DNA of 64,000 nt from Pseudomonadota bacterium (GCA_027620075.1 JAQCEY010000004.1:1-64000), one strand, 5' to 3'; counted from the stretch's first letter, positions 26,730 through 35,948 are shown. The notes: generated by a model not told the origin, from the letters alone. A program made the numbers and translations.

Positions 26730-27752
26730 ATGCCAGATTTAGAATTTTTTGATAGTATCGAGTCGCTATCTCTTGAGGAAATAGCAAAGATAGCAGGTGC
26801 AAAGATATATCGTTCCGAGGATAGTAAAAAGAAGTTTGCCGGTGTTGCACCCATAGATGCCGCCAAGTCGGACGAAGTTACTTTTCTTAGCAATAAGAAA
26901 TACGGCAATGACCTTATGAGCAGTAAGGCGGGGGCATGTATAATGTCCGCTGAAACTATAGAAAAAGCACCAAAGGAAATGGATATATTAGTTTCGGATA
27001 ATCCTTATGCCGCATATGCAAAAGTTGCTACGAAATTTTATCCGATAAATAATAATAACAATAATGATATTTCGGAAAATGCCTATATATCTGAAAGTGC
27101 AAAGGTGGGGCAGAAGTGCCGGATAGAAGCGGGTGCTTATGTAGGTAATAATGTAACTATAGGCAGTGGTTGCTATATAGCATCAGGGGCTTATATCGGG
27201 GATAGTGTTAAAATAGGCAATGACTGTATTATAAGGCATGGTGTTACCGTAAGCCATACTATCATAGGTAATAATGTGATATTGCATCCCGGTGTGAAAG
27301 TGGGGCAGGACGGATTTGGTTTTGCCACCGATAAGGGTGTGCATATAAAAGTGCCGCAATTGGGTAGGGTCATAATTGAGGACGATGTTGAAATCGGTGC
27401 TAATAGCTGTGTAGACAGAGGAGCAGGACCGGACACCGTGATAGGGCGAAATACCAAGATAGATAATCTTGTGCAGATAGGGCATAACGTAAAGATAGGC
27501 AAGGGGTGTATTATCGTTTCGCATGTGGGTATCTCGGGCAGTACCAAAATAGGTGATTATACCGTAATAGGCGGTCAGGTGGGGGTGGCAGGTCACCTGA
27601 AGATAGGCAGTATGGTAACTATTGCGGCTCAATCAGGTGTGATGCATAACATAGAAGACGGTATGAAAATAGGCGGTTCTCCCGCTATTAATATTAAAGA
27701 TTACCACAGACAAACAATAGCTATAAAAAAATTGCTCAATAAGAAAGGCTAA
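26730..27752 (+). CDS. lpxD: UDP-3-O-acylglucosamine N-acyltransferase LpxD
   Basis: A 340-residue left-handed beta-helix acyltransferase, third step of lipid A synthesis. The N-terminal uridine-binding domain (about 1-100) is followed by many hexapeptide repeats ([I/V]G-x4). The LpxD signature [12 protein letters not shown] includes the region of the catalytic His ([11 protein letters not shown] nearby). It transfers a 3-hydroxyacyl chain from ACP to UDP-3-O-acyl-glucosamine. fabZ begins four bases after its stop. Confidence 0.96.
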   Translation: MPDLEFFDSIESLSLEEIAKIAGAKIYRSEDSKKKFAGVAPIDAAKSDEVTFLSNKKYGNDLMSSKAGACIMSAETIEKAPKEMDILVSDNPYAAYAKVATKFYPINNNNNNDISENAYISESAKVGQKCRIEAGAYVGNNVTIGSGCYIASGAYIGDSVKIGNDCIIRHGVTVSHTIIGNNVILHPGVKVGQDGFGFATDKGVHIKVPQLGRVIIEDDVEIGANSCVDRGAGPDTVIGRNTKIDNLVQIGHNVKIGKGCIIVSHVGISGSTKIGDYTVIGGQVGVAGHLKIGSMVTIAAQSGVMHNIEDGMKIGGSPAINIKDYHRQTIAIKKLLNKKG

Positions 27753-27755
27753 AAA

Positions 27756-28217
27756 ATGACGCAAAGCAAAGAAACTATAGTTGGAATTGAAGAAATCATA
27801 CAAATGATACCGCATAGATATCCTATTTTGCTGATAGATAGGATAGTCAGCTTTACTCCTGATGATTCTATGGTAGCCTTGAAGAATGTTACTTTTAACG
27901 AGCCGCACTTTATGGGGCATTTTCCCGATAAGCCGATTATGCCCGGTGTTCTGATAGTGGAAGCTATCGCACAGGCATCTGCGGTTTTTACTGTAAAGAC
28001 TCTTGGGGACGAGGCAAAAGGCAAGCTTGTATATTTTATGTCTATTGATGACGCAAAATTCAGGAAGCCGGTAGTTCCGGGTGATAGCCTGTATCTGGAG
28101 GTGAAAAAACTACAAAACCGTAAATCGGTATGGAAATTTTCAGGAGTGGCAACTGTAGAAGGAAAAAAAGTTGCAGAAGCAACCGTAACCGCAATGTTAA
28201 TGGATCCAAATGAATAA
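27756..28217 (+). CDS. fabZ: 3-hydroxyacyl-[ACP] dehydratase FabZ
   Basis: A 153-residue hot-dog-fold dehydratase of fatty acid elongation. HRYPILLIDRI and PHFMGHFPDKPIMPGVLIVE hold the catalytic His (GHFP) and Glu (VEAIAQA). It competes with LpxA and LpxD for 3-hydroxyacyl-ACP, which explains its place between lpxD and lpxA in most Gram-negatives. Its last eight bases overlap the start of lpxA, suggesting coupled translation. Confidence 0.97.
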   Translation: MTQSKETIVGIEEIIQMIPHRYPILLIDRIVSFTPDDSMVALKNVTFNEPHFMGHFPDKPIMPGVLIVEAIAQASAVFTVKTLGDEAKGKLVYFMSIDDAKFRKPVVPGDSLYLEVKKLQNRKSVWKFSGVATVEGKKVAEATVTAMLMDPNE

Positions 28218-29025
28218 AATTCACGCAACCGCCATAATAGAAGATGGTGCAAAAATAGGTAATAATGTTGAAATAGGTGCTTACACAGTTGTGGGTGCAA
28301 ATGTTGTAATAGGCGATAATGTAAAGATTTATTCGCATGTCGCTATTGACGGATATACAACGATAGGCGAGGGGACTCGTATATTCCCGTTCGCATCTAT
28401 CGGTCATATTCCTCAGGATTTGAAATTCCAAGGTGAAAAATCAACATTAGTGATAGGCAAGAATAATACTATCCGTGAGCATGTAACCATGAATCCGGGC
28501 ACACAAGGCGATGCTATGACCACTATCATCGGCGATAACTGCCTGTTTATGGTGGGAGCTCATGTGGCACATGATTGCGTTGTAGGTAACAGAGTGATTC
28601 TGGCGAATAACGCAACACTTGCAGGGCATGTCAAGGTCGGTGATTTTGCGGTGATAGGCGGTTTAGCGGCAATACATCAATTTGTGCGGATAGGGCATCA
28701 TGCAATGATAGGCGGTATGTCGGGTATTGAAAATGATGTGATACCTTACGGTCAGGCTATGGGTGAAAGGGCGAATTTATGCGGTCTTAATCTTGTAGGG
28801 CTAAAACGCGGTAATTTCAAACGTGAGGAAATACATACTTTAAGAAATGCCTATCGTTTGATATTCTCACAAGAGGGAACATTGCAGGAGCGTATGGAAG
28901 ATGCTGCCGAGATGTTCAAAGATAATATCGGTGTAAAAGAGATTATTGAGTTCATAAGGACAAATAGTTCAAGGGCAATATGCCAGCCAAAACATGATAG
29001 TGTGAAAAACGCAGATGCAGCATGA
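28210..29025 (+). CDS. lpxA: UDP-N-acetylglucosamine O-acyltransferase LpxA
   Basis: A 271-residue trimeric left-handed beta-helix enzyme, first step of lipid A synthesis. Hexapeptide repeats run from about residue 10 to 185. The catalytic His is in FMVGAHVAHDCVVG, and the family-specific GLNLVGLKRGNFKREEI begins the C-terminal helical domain. It overlaps fabZ by eight bases and lpxI by eleven, both signs of a tight operon. Confidence 0.97.
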   Translation: MNKIHATAIIEDGAKIGNNVEIGAYTVVGANVVIGDNVKIYSHVAIDGYTTIGEGTRIFPFASIGHIPQDLKFQGEKSTLVIGKNNTIREHVTMNPGTQGDAMTTIIGDNCLFMVGAHVAHDCVVGNRVILANNATLAGHVKVGDFAVIGGLAAIHQFVRIGHHAMIGGMSGIENDVIPYGQAMGERANLCGLNLVGLKRGNFKREEIHTLRNAYRLIFSQEGTLQERMEDAAEMFKDNIGVKEIIEFIRTNSSRAICQPKHDSVKNADAA

Positions 29026-29839
29026 TACGAAATTCTCAAAAATAGGTCTGATAGCGGGCAACGGTGACCTGCCTGAAAAAATAATTCGCCAGTGCATTAA
29101 TTCGGGCATAGATGTTTTCGTTATCTTAATCACCGATAATCTGCCCGGTTCTATAAGTAAAGTCCAAAGCGTTAAGCTTAATATAGGTTCTGTCGGAAAA
29201 GCGATAAAAACCTTAAAAGAAGAGAAGGTGGAGCAGGTTGTTTTTGCCGGTGGACTCAAAAGACCCAAATTGCTATCGCTGAGTTTGGATGCAGGCGGTA
29301 TAAAGCTGCTGGCAAGGATAACCAAGGCTAAGTTCAACGGTGACAATAAATTACTGACTACCGTTATCGGATTCTTTGAAGATAACGGTTTTGAAATAGT
29401 AGGTGCTGACGAGATATTAGAAGATGCTCTTGTCACTATGGGGCAGCTAGGCAAGGTTAAACCTGACCAAAGACAAAAAGAGGATATTGAGGTTGGAAAA
29501 GAAATTGCCAAGAAAATAGGTGAACTTGATATCGGGCAAAGTGTAATAGTGCAGGACGGGGTTGTTATCGGCGTTGAGGCAATTGAGGGAACCGACGGGC
29601 TTATACAAAGATGCAGCGAACTGCAAATGGAGAAAAAAGGCGGTGTTCTGGTAAAGGTGAAAAAGCCCGGTCAGGATAGCAGGGTAGACTTGCCGACGAT
29701 AGGACCTGTCACCATTATGAAAGCGTATGAAAACGGTCTGGCAGGTATTGCCGTTGAAGCCGGAGGGGCTTTGATAATCGACAAGGAAGAGGTTATCAAA
29801 ATGGCAGATGAATACGGATTGTTTATAATAGGGGTTTAG
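29015..29839 (+). CDS. lpxI: UDP-2,3-diacylglucosamine pyrophosphatase LpxI
   Basis: A 274-residue protein of the LpxI (DUF1009) family, which makes lipid X from UDP-2,3-diacylglucosamine in alphaproteobacteria where LpxH is missing. Typical segments are LIAGNGDLPEKI at the start, GGLKRPKLLSLSLDAGG in the middle and VVIGVEAIEGTDGLIQRC plus GGVLVKVKKPGQDSRVDLPT late in the protein. It overlaps lpxA by eleven bases. lpxB, which often follows, is not here: the next gene is an ABC ATPase. Confidence 0.93.
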   Translation: MQHDTKFSKIGLIAGNGDLPEKIIRQCINSGIDVFVILITDNLPGSISKVQSVKLNIGSVGKAIKTLKEEKVEQVVFAGGLKRPKLLSLSLDAGGIKLLARITKAKFNGDNKLLTTVIGFFEDNGFEIVGADEILEDALVTMGQLGKVKPDQRQKEDIEVGKEIAKKIGELDIGQSVIVQDGVVIGVEAIEGTDGLIQRCSELQMEKKGGVLVKVKKPGQDSRVDLPTIGPVTIMKAYENGLAGIAVEAGGALIIDKEEVIKMADEYGLFIIGV

Positions 29840-29869
29840 GAAAACTTCAACTTAGTAAATTTTATAAAA

Positions 29870-30805
29870 ATGACAAAAACATCAGCAATAAAAGTTGAAG
29901 GATTATATAAGGCTTATAAGCTCAAAAAAGGCAGCGATAAGGTTGCACTTAACCATATTGACCTTGAGATACCGGAGGGGTCGTTTTTTGGATTATTAGG
30001 TCCTAACGGTGCGGGTAAGTCTACATTTATAAATATACTGGCAGGTCTGGTTAATAAAACCGAAGGTAATGTCAGCATATGCGGTCATGATATCGACAAG
30101 CAGACAAAAGCCGCACGCAGGGCTATCGGGGTTGTGCCGCAGGAGTTGGTGCTTGACCCTTTCTTTCCTCCTTTTGAGGCACTGGAAAATACCGCAGGAT
30201 ATTATGGTGTACCGAAAAATAAACGCAGAACTATGGAAATAATCGAAGCCGTGGGCTTAGGCGATAAGGCTTACTCTCAAGCAAGGAGTCTTTCAGGCGG
30301 TATGAAACGCAGGTTGTTAATTGCAAAAGCACTGGTGCATTCCCCTAAGGTGCTTGTTCTTGATGAGCCGACAGCAGGCGTAGATGTTGAGCTTAGAACC
30401 CAGCTTTGGGAATATGTTACAAAGCTTAATAAGGAAGGTACGACCGTAGTGCTTACCACACACTATCTGGAGGAAGCCGAGGAGCTTTGCGATAAGATAG
30501 CGGTCATTAATCACGGCAAAATAATTGCTAACGATACTAAAAAGAATGTGATGAAAACAATAGACCGCAAAAAAATAATTATTGTAGGTAACGAGCCGTT
30601 CACAGAAGTACCGAAGGAGCTTGGCGGTTATAATGCAACTATCAATGCGGAAGGAAGCATTGAAATAGAATATAATACTTCAAAGATATCCATAGATAGG
30701 ATACTACAAGATGTTGCTAAATCAAAAATAACTATACGTGACCTTTCCACCGAAGAAGCAGATTTGGAAGAAATATTCAAATATCTGACTGCTAAAGTTG
30801 CTTAG
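29870..30805 (+). CDS. ABC transporter ATP-binding protein (ABC-2 export type)
   Basis: A 311-residue ATPase with Walker A GPNGAGKST (about 44-52), signature LSGGMKRRL, Walker B VLVLDEPTAGVD and the switch His in TTHYLEEAEELC. The C-terminal extension of about 80 residues (after INHGKIIANDTKKNV) is typical of CcmA/YadG-type exporters that pair with an ABC-2 permease. No permease gene follows, so the partner must be elsewhere. The substrate is unknown. It lies 30 bases after lpxI and may share the envelope operon transcript. Confidence 0.88.
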   Translation: MTKTSAIKVEGLYKAYKLKKGSDKVALNHIDLEIPEGSFFGLLGPNGAGKSTFINILAGLVNKTEGNVSICGHDIDKQTKAARRAIGVVPQELVLDPFFPPFEALENTAGYYGVPKNKRRTMEIIEAVGLGDKAYSQARSLSGGMKRRLLIAKALVHSPKVLVLDEPTAGVDVELRTQLWEYVTKLNKEGTTVVLTTHYLEEAEELCDKIAVINHGKIIANDTKKNVMKTIDRKKIIIVGNEPFTEVPKELGGYNATINAEGSIEIEYNTSKISIDRILQDVAKSKITIRDLSTEEADLEEIFKYLTAKVA

Positions 30806-30936
30806 TTATAATAAATACTAAGTTCGTATCTTATAAGAGAAACGTAAATGAATTTATTTTACGTAAAAAAACACTTGCACAATTCATTCTATTTATCTAT
30901 AAAGCTAGAAAGTTAAAATAATCGTATGGTTATACA

Positions 30937-31092
30937 ATGAAAGTTCTTATGATAGTAGTTAATATATTGAGTTTTCATCAGCAGGATATGCAGATACAAA
31001 CCAAGGTCACTTCAATGGAAGAATGTCAGTATATGCAGGCAAATCCGCAATATAACTCTTCTATAGAATGCGTACCTTTGGTTAATCTATAG
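30937..31092 (+). CDS. Small hypothetical protein with a hydrophobic start and two cysteines
   Basis: A 51-residue open frame (ATG at 30937, TAG at 31090). The N-terminus KVLMIVVNILSF is hydrophobic. It is followed by a short polar part with TSMEECQYMQANPQYN and SIECVPLV, so two Cys could form a disulfide if exported. No strong ribosome site is visible. A plausible terminator follows the stop codon, which supports a real transcription unit. The Met-Glu-Glu-Cys ... Cys-Val-Pro arrangement resembles small phage or periplasmic proteins, but I do not know the family. Confidence 0.4.
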   Translation: MKVLMIVVNILSFHQQDMQIQTKVTSMEECQYMQANPQYNSSIECVPLVNL

Positions 31093-31104
31093 TTTTTGCT
31101 AATC

Positions 31105-31136
31105 AAACGTCCCTATGATTTCGGGCGTTTTGTCTT
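31105..31136 (+). terminator. Probable terminator
   Basis: AAACGTCCC (31105-31113) pairs with GGGCGTTT (31123-31130) with one bulged T, around a loop of nine bases, followed by TTTTGTCTTT. It sits just after the small frame at 30937-31092 and may also end transcripts from the ABC gene. Confidence 0.6.
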
Positions 31137-31246
31137 TCTCGGGCTATTTGCTCGCAGTAGGGCAATATTTTATTTACGGTGTTAATGGCTGTGCAAGAGG
31201 CTAAATAGCCGGCAACAGCCATATTTGAATTTGTAGGCAATCCCGA

Positions 31247-31456
31247 TTATTTGCAAATTTGCTCACCGATTAATACGCCTGTAACAATTCCTCGTGCCGT
31301 ATTTTCTCGTCCGGCTATATCCTGTATTTCGTTTTGCTGCCTAAAACCTTGGTACAAACTCGCTGTGAGCAGTCCTCCCGCCGTACCGAAAGCCGTCATA
31401 ACCGCTAAAGAGGTTATTGCGTTGCTATTATATAGGCTTTGTTCGTGAATTTGCAT
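31247..31456 (-). CDS. Small hypothetical membrane protein
   Basis: A 69-residue protein with AAGGAT seven bases before its ATG on the minus strand. A Gly/Ala-rich hydrophobic stretch (ITSLAVMTAFGTAGGLLTAS) is followed by a polar helix (FRQQNEIQDIAGRE) and a second Gly-containing segment (GIVTGVLIGEQIC). It may form one or two membrane helices. The opposite strand is also open over the same bases; the ribosome site favours the minus strand. No family is recognised. Confidence 0.5.
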   Translation of the reverse strand: MQIHEQSLYNSNAITSLAVMTAFGTAGGLLTASLYQGFRQQNEIQDIAGRENTARGIVTGVLIGEQICK

Positions 31457-31608
31457 TATATATCCTTAATTTTATATAATTAATTCGGTAAATTAATTAT
31501 ATAAGGAACACTATGGTGTGTAAATTTAAAAAACTTGTTGGGGAAAAAACAAAAATGTAATATGATAAAAAATCAGATATTTTTTGATTATACTACAAGG
31601 GGATAAGA

Positions 31609-32172
31609 ATGAGTGCGGAAATAATTTTAGGCATAATCGTTTTAGCATTGATAGCATTTCTTATAATTCTATATAATCGTCTGGTAAAGCTACGCCAGAA
31701 CCGTAAGAACGCATTTTCAGATATTGATGTACAGCTTAAACAAAGATATGACCTTGTCCCACAGCTTGTAAATACTGTAAAAGGCTATGCCGAGCATGAG
31801 TCGAAAGTGTTTGAGGAAGTAACAAAAATGCGTGCGAGAATCGATTCAAACGCTCCGGTGGCAGAAAGAGCCGCTACCGAATCTGCCTTAGGTAATGCCA
31901 TGATGAACCTTTTTGCCGTAGCGGAAAATTATCCCGACTTAAAAGCCGATTCAAATTTCAGGCATTTGCAGACGGAGCTTTCAGATATTGAAAATAAAAT
32001 AGCTTCTGCCAGACGCTTCTTTAATAATGCCACGAATGAGCTTAATACGGCATGTGAACAATTTCCCTCTGTTTTGGTCGCCAAAATGTTCGGTTTTAAA
32101 CAAGAAGCATTTTTTGATGTCGGTGATGATGAAAGGGAGAAAATCGAAACCGCTCCTGAAGTTAAATTCTAG
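31609..32172 (+). CDS. lemA: LemA family protein
   Basis: A 187-residue protein with one N-terminal membrane helix (about 4-24, IILGIIVLALIAFLIILYN). A helical bundle domain follows with the family motifs FSDIDVQLKQRYDLVPQLVN, AVAENYPDLKADSNFRHLQ and ARRFFNNATNELNTACEQFP. LemA proteins are of unclear function but are often encoded beside HtpX-like proteases, as here, ten bases upstream. Membrane quality control is inferred from that pairing. Confidence 0.92.
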   Translation: MSAEIILGIIVLALIAFLIILYNRLVKLRQNRKNAFSDIDVQLKQRYDLVPQLVNTVKGYAEHESKVFEEVTKMRARIDSNAPVAERAATESALGNAMMNLFAVAENYPDLKADSNFRHLQTELSDIENKIASARRFFNNATNELNTACEQFPSVLVAKMFGFKQEAFFDVGDDEREKIETAPEVKF

Positions 32173-32181
32173 GATATATCA

Positions 32182-33090
32182 ATGCAACACGGTATAGGTC
32201 TACAATCTAGTATCTGGAATAATAATCTCAAATCCATGTTCTTGCTGTTAAGTTTCCCGTTCGTTATTTTGGGAATGTGCTGGGCTGTGTTCTTTGCAAT
32301 GACGGGAACGGCACAGGAAGCAAACAAGATGGCAACGGACAGCTTTGTTTTTGTTGTAATCGGTGTGGTTATTTGGTTCGTAATCGCATGGTTCTCACAT
32401 CAGAGCCTTATAAATAAAGAAACGCATGCCAGACCTTTAGAAAGAAAAGAAAACCCGAAAGTCTATAACCTTCTTGAAAATCTATGCATCAGCCGAGGCA
32501 TAACCATGCCTAAATTATTCATTATAGATTCTGAAGCCCTGAATGCCTATGCCAGCGGTATAAGCGAAAAAACATATGCCGTTACGCTTACCGGCGGGAT
32601 AATAGAAAAACTCGAAGATGACGAGCTTGAAGCCGTAATAGCCCATGAGCTTGCCCATATAATTAACCGTGATGTACGCCTGCTTATAGTTTCCATAATA
32701 TTCGTAGGTATCATAAGCGTGATAAGCGAAATGCTGGTGAGGGGTGTTTTCCGTGGGTTTACGGGTCGCAAAAGGGGCGATGGCAAAGGGCAGATATTCA
32801 TGATATTGATTGTGATAGCCGTTGCTGCAATAGGGTATTTATTATCGATACTTATAAGGTTCGCACTTTCAAGGCGAAGGGAGTTTCTGGCAGATGCCGG
32901 TGCGGTTGAGCTTACTAAGAACAGCGATGCACTTGTAAGGGCGTTGCAGAAAATATCAGGTAATTCAAATATTGAAGGCGTTGATGATGACGTAAAGCAA
33001 ATGATGATAGATAATCAGGTGTCATTCTTGGGTATGTTTGCCACACACCCCCCTATTAATGACAGGATAGCGGTTCTAAAAAATTATTAA
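32182..33090 (+). CDS. htpX: HtpX-like membrane zinc metalloprotease (M48)
   Basis: A 302-residue peptidase M48 protein. Helices lie at about 21-42 and 54-73. The zinc motif HELAH is at residues 155-159 (AVIAHELAHIINRD), the third ligand Glu is in RREFLADAGAVELT, and two more hydrophobic segments lie between about 163 and 232. It ends with the ATHPPINDRIAVL motif typical of the family. It likely degrades misfolded membrane proteins. It forms a pair with lemA. The N-terminal pair of helices is longer than in E. coli HtpX. Confidence 0.92.
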   Translation: MQHGIGLQSSIWNNNLKSMFLLLSFPFVILGMCWAVFFAMTGTAQEANKMATDSFVFVVIGVVIWFVIAWFSHQSLINKETHARPLERKENPKVYNLLENLCISRGITMPKLFIIDSEALNAYASGISEKTYAVTLTGGIIEKLEDDELEAVIAHELAHIINRDVRLLIVSIIFVGIISVISEMLVRGVFRGFTGRKRGDGKGQIFMILIVIAVAAIGYLLSILIRFALSRRREFLADAGAVELTKNSDALVRALQKISGNSNIEGVDDDVKQMMIDNQVSFLGMFATHPPINDRIAVLKNY

Positions 33091-33310
33091 TTTGTTCGGC
33101 GGTAAGTCGGGTTTGCGAAGTTGGTCGAATCAACTTCTACAAAAAAATCTCATTTAATTATTGATTAACTATTATTATATATAATTCAGATTGTTTTATA
33201 GTATTTGTTATTTTTATTTAATAGCATAAATACAAAGCAAAAACACTATACTTGCACTTTTAAACTTTTTGTTTATCTTAATTTTTTAAATTTTTTCAAA
33301 GAAGGACGGA

Positions 33311-34222
33311 ATGCCTGATTTTTTAGATTTAGATAATATATCACCTGACGAGCTGAGGGGCATAATATCCCTTGCCAAAGATATGAAGGGAAAGCTAAAG
33401 GAAGGTGAAGTGCAGATGCCGTTGATTGGCAGCCAGCTTGCCATGATATTTGAAAAACCTTCAACACGTACCCGTACTTCATTCGAAGTCGGTATCAACC
33501 AGCTTGGCGGTAACAGTATTATTTTAAATACTAATGACAGCCAGCTCGGCAGGGGTGAGCCTATTTCCGATACCGCCTGTGTATTATCAAGATATGTCGA
33601 TATAATAATGATACGCTGCTTTTCGCACGATACGTTGCTTGAGCTTGCAAAATACGCTTCGGTTCCGGTTATTAACGGGCTGACCGATTATAGCCACCCC
33701 TGTCAGGTAATGGCGGATATAATGACATTTGAAGAACATAAGGGTGATATAAAAAATAAAAAAGTTGCATGGGTAGGTGATGCTAATAATGTTACTACAT
33801 CATGGGTGCATGCTGCGGTAAAGCAAGGTTTTGAGCTTAGTATCGCAACTCCTGAGGCTCTCAAGCCTTCAAAAGAGCTGTGTAAATGGTTCAAAGAGAA
33901 TAACGGCAAAGTATCGTTGACGACAAAACCTGAAGAAGCGGTGACCGATGCCGACCTTGTTACCACAGATACATGGGTTTCAATGGGTGACAAAGATACG
34001 GAAAAAAGAATTAAACTGCTTACACCGTATCAGGTAAATGATAGAATAATGGGGCTTGCGAAGAAAGATGCTATATTTATGCACTGTCTTCCTGCCCATA
34101 GGGGGGAAGAGGTCTCCGGCAGTGTAATAGACGGAAAACAGTCGGTTGTATTTGATGAAGCTGAAAACAGGTTGCACATACAGAAGGCTATTATAATTTG
34201 GTGCTTGAAAAAAACACTTTAA
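33311..34222 (+). CDS. argF: Ornithine carbamoyltransferase
   Basis: A 303-residue transcarbamoylase that makes citrulline from ornithine and carbamoyl phosphate. The carbamoyl-phosphate loop STRTRTS is at residues 51-57, [14 protein letters not shown] holds the HPCQ motif, and the ornithine-side [13 protein letters not shown] lies near residue 255. Length is normal. It is not next to other arg genes and is followed 20 bases later by virB8, so it may serve carbamoyl-phosphate handling rather than a full arginine pathway. Such a gene is uncommon in reduced Rickettsiales. Confidence 0.96.
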   Translation: MPDFLDLDNISPDELRGIISLAKDMKGKLKEGEVQMPLIGSQLAMIFEKPSTRTRTSFEVGINQLGGNSIILNTNDSQLGRGEPISDTACVLSRYVDIIMIRCFSHDTLLELAKYASVPVINGLTDYSHPCQVMADIMTFEEHKGDIKNKKVAWVGDANNVTTSWVHAAVKQGFELSIATPEALKPSKELCKWFKENNGKVSLTTKPEEAVTDADLVTTDTWVSMGDKDTEKRIKLLTPYQVNDRIMGLAKKDAIFMHCLPAHRGEEVSGSVIDGKQSVVFDEAENRLHIQKAIIIWCLKKTL

Positions 34223-34242
34223 ATATAGTAAACTGAGTTACC

Positions 34243-35010
34243 ATGAAGGATCAAGATAAAGAAATTGCACAAAAGATAAAAGACGGGTCATATTTCAATG
34301 ACGCACATGAATGGTATATGCAGCGATATATAACGGTTGTAACCGAAAGGTCTTTCCTTATAATATTAGCAGGCATATTTTGTATTTGCTTTATCCTTCT
34401 ATCTTTAAATCTATCGGCTATAATAGATAAAACTCCAAAAGTACCGTTGCCTATAGAAGTTGAAAACTCAACCGATTATTTTTCATTCATAAAGCCCATC
34501 GCCAAAAAAGAAGAGACCACTCAGGAGGCTATGGCAAGGTATTTCATAGAGGATTATGTAAAAACACGTGAGGAATATCTACCGGATGAGATGTACGGTG
34601 AGAAATTCCAGTATAAAATGAAAAAAGTTAAAAGTACGTCATCTAAGAAAGTTCTTAACGAGTATATGAACTACATGAACGACCTTAACCCGTATAGTCC
34701 CGTTGCAAGATATAAGGATCATACCGAGCGTGCTATAAAGATCAGGAGCGTGGAGTTTATCGGAGATGATAAAACATCAGGTCAGGCTAGGGTTTTATTT
34801 ACCGCAACAGTGATAGAGCCGAGGACTTCTGAAGAGCTTGAAGAAGAAAGGCTAAAAGAAGGAAAAGTTACAGGATACAAAAAAATTTCAAGAAGCAGTT
34901 GGGAAGCTACTGTACATTTTAGACTTCCTGATATAGAAACAATAGCCAGAACCGGTGCTCCGTTACGTTTTATAGTAAAATACTACGGAATAAGGTTGCT
35001 CGGTAAATAA
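34243..35010 (+). CDS. virB8: Type IV secretion system protein VirB8
   Basis: A 255-residue bitopic inner-membrane protein: cytoplasmic N-terminus with NDAHEWYMQRYITVVTERS, one helix (about 38-56) and a periplasmic NTF2-like domain with YFIEDYVKTREEY and NPYSPVARY. VirB8 helps to assemble the VirB secretion channel. It is followed 27 bases later by virB9. Rickettsiales carry VirB genes in several small islands, often with duplicated virB8 and virB9, and this pair fits that. No virB10, virB11 or virD4 follows. Confidence 0.9.
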   Translation: MKDQDKEIAQKIKDGSYFNDAHEWYMQRYITVVTERSFLIILAGIFCICFILLSLNLSAIIDKTPKVPLPIEVENSTDYFSFIKPIAKKEETTQEAMARYFIEDYVKTREEYLPDEMYGEKFQYKMKKVKSTSSKKVLNEYMNYMNDLNPYSPVARYKDHTERAIKIRSVEFIGDDKTSGQARVLFTATVIEPRTSEELEEERLKEGKVTGYKKISRSSWEATVHFRLPDIETIARTGAPLRFIVKYYGIRLLGK

Positions 35011-35037
35011 TTTATTAAGGTTTTATTAAAGGTTTTA

Positions 35038-35820
35038 ATGATGAATTCATTTATATACAGATTGTTGATTTTTATAATATTTGTAGCTCCAAATGCAAGC
35101 TGGGCAATACAAAAGTCCAGACCTTTACCTATAGATAGCAGGTTGCGTGTTATTACCTACAACCCTAACGGCATTCACCATTACACAGGTTACTATAACT
35201 ATCAGGCAAGTATAGTATTGGAAGAGGGTGAAGAGGTAAGAACCATATCAATGGGGGATACAAAGTCATGGCAGATAGTGCCGCAAGGTAACCGTCTATT
35301 TATAAAGCCGATAGCGGATAACCCTGAAGATGCCAATACTAATATGCTGCTAATTACAAGTAAGAGGATATATCACTTTATTTTACAGGCGGCTGAAGTC
35401 AGCGATGAGGGAATTAACGATCCCGAACTGGTTTTTGAAACGAAGTTCCTATATCCTGACAGCGGTAATGACAATAAAAGTGCCGTACTACAGTTCGGTA
35501 AACAAAAAAAAGGACCTGACCTGAGCGAGCCTGAAAAATATAACTTTAATTATACCATTTCCGGTTCGGAGCTTGTTGAGCCGCTACGTGTTTTTGACGA
35601 CGGTGAGTTTACGTTCTTCCAGTTTAAAGATGTAAATGCAGACCTTCCGGCATTTTTCCTTGTCGATTCAAGAGGTGAAGAGGAGCTTGTGAATTATCGT
35701 ATTGCCGGTGACTATATTGTAATTGAAAGGGTCACAAGTGTTTTTACACTCAGGCACGGTCAGGATGTAGTCTGCGTATTTAACGAAGCTAAACCTTTGC
35801 CTAAAAATAACATAATATAA
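35038..35820 (+). CDS. virB9: Type IV secretion system protein VirB9
   Basis: A 260-residue periplasmic/outer-membrane core-complex protein. A signal peptide (about 1-23, ending SWA) is followed by the N-terminal domain (RLRVITYNPNGIHHYTGYYN, and EEVRTISMGDTKSWQIVPQG). The C-terminal beta-sandwich has FNYTISGSELVEPLRVFDDG, TFFQF and YIVIERVTSVFTLRHGQDVV. VirB9 forms the outer ring of the channel with VirB7 and VirB10. It ends the small virB8-virB9 unit; 164 bases of leader DNA for ilvB follow. Confidence 0.9.
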   Translation: MMNSFIYRLLIFIIFVAPNASWAIQKSRPLPIDSRLRVITYNPNGIHHYTGYYNYQASIVLEEGEEVRTISMGDTKSWQIVPQGNRLFIKPIADNPEDANTNMLLITSKRIYHFILQAAEVSDEGINDPELVFETKFLYPDSGNDNKSAVLQFGKQKKGPDLSEPEKYNFNYTISGSELVEPLRVFDDGEFTFFQFKDVNADLPAFFLVDSRGEEELVNYRIAGDYIVIERVTSVFTLRHGQDVVCVFNEAKPLPKNNII

Positions 35821-35864
35821 TTTATTAAAAGAACTTAGAATTATATTTGTTAAAACGGTTTTTA

Positions 35865-35892
35865 TTGACTTATCCACATAAAATATTACAAT
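35865..35892 (+). promoter_or_regulatory. Likely promoter of the ilvB operon
   Basis: TTGACT (35865-35870) and TACAAT (35887-35892) are spaced by 16 bases. The transcript would start near 35900, right before a long hairpin in the ilvB leader. A perfect DnaA-box-like 9-mer TTATCCACA overlaps the spacer (35870-35878). Confidence 0.5.
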
Positions 35893-35903
35893 CCGACACT
35901 TTT

Positions 35904-35948
35904 TATAGTATTTTCCATTTAATTTATAGTTATATGGAGGATACTATA
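35904..35948 (+). promoter_or_regulatory. Long hairpin in the ilvB leader
   Basis: TATAGTAT (35904-35911) and TCCAT (35914-35918) pair with ATGGA (35934-35938) and ATACTATA (35941-35948), giving 8 plus 5 base pairs around a 2x2 internal loop and a 15-base end loop. It lies 36 bases before the ilvB start, downstream of a likely promoter. It could be an operator or an RNA control element; no leader peptide rich in Ile, Val or Leu codons is seen. Confidence 0.5.

Noticed and set aside
27183..27632. Long antisense open frames inside lpxD (also inside fabZ/lpxA near 28060 and 28969)
   Set aside because: They mirror the hexapeptide codon pattern of the real genes, have Tyr/His-rich composition and no family match.
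31251..31448. Plus-strand frame over the same bases as the small gene at 31247-31456
   Set aside because: The minus-strand frame has a well-placed AAGGAT ribosome site and a membrane-like pattern; the plus frame has neither.
33117..33137. Hairpin GAAGTTG/CAACTTC after htpX as a terminator
   Set aside because: The stem is only seven pairs and is followed by A-rich rather than T-rich DNA.
35870..35878. Perfect DnaA box TTATCCACA, possible replication origin
   Set aside because: It is a single box in the ilvB promoter region; no cluster of boxes, no dnaA, and no AT-rich unwinding repeats nearby.
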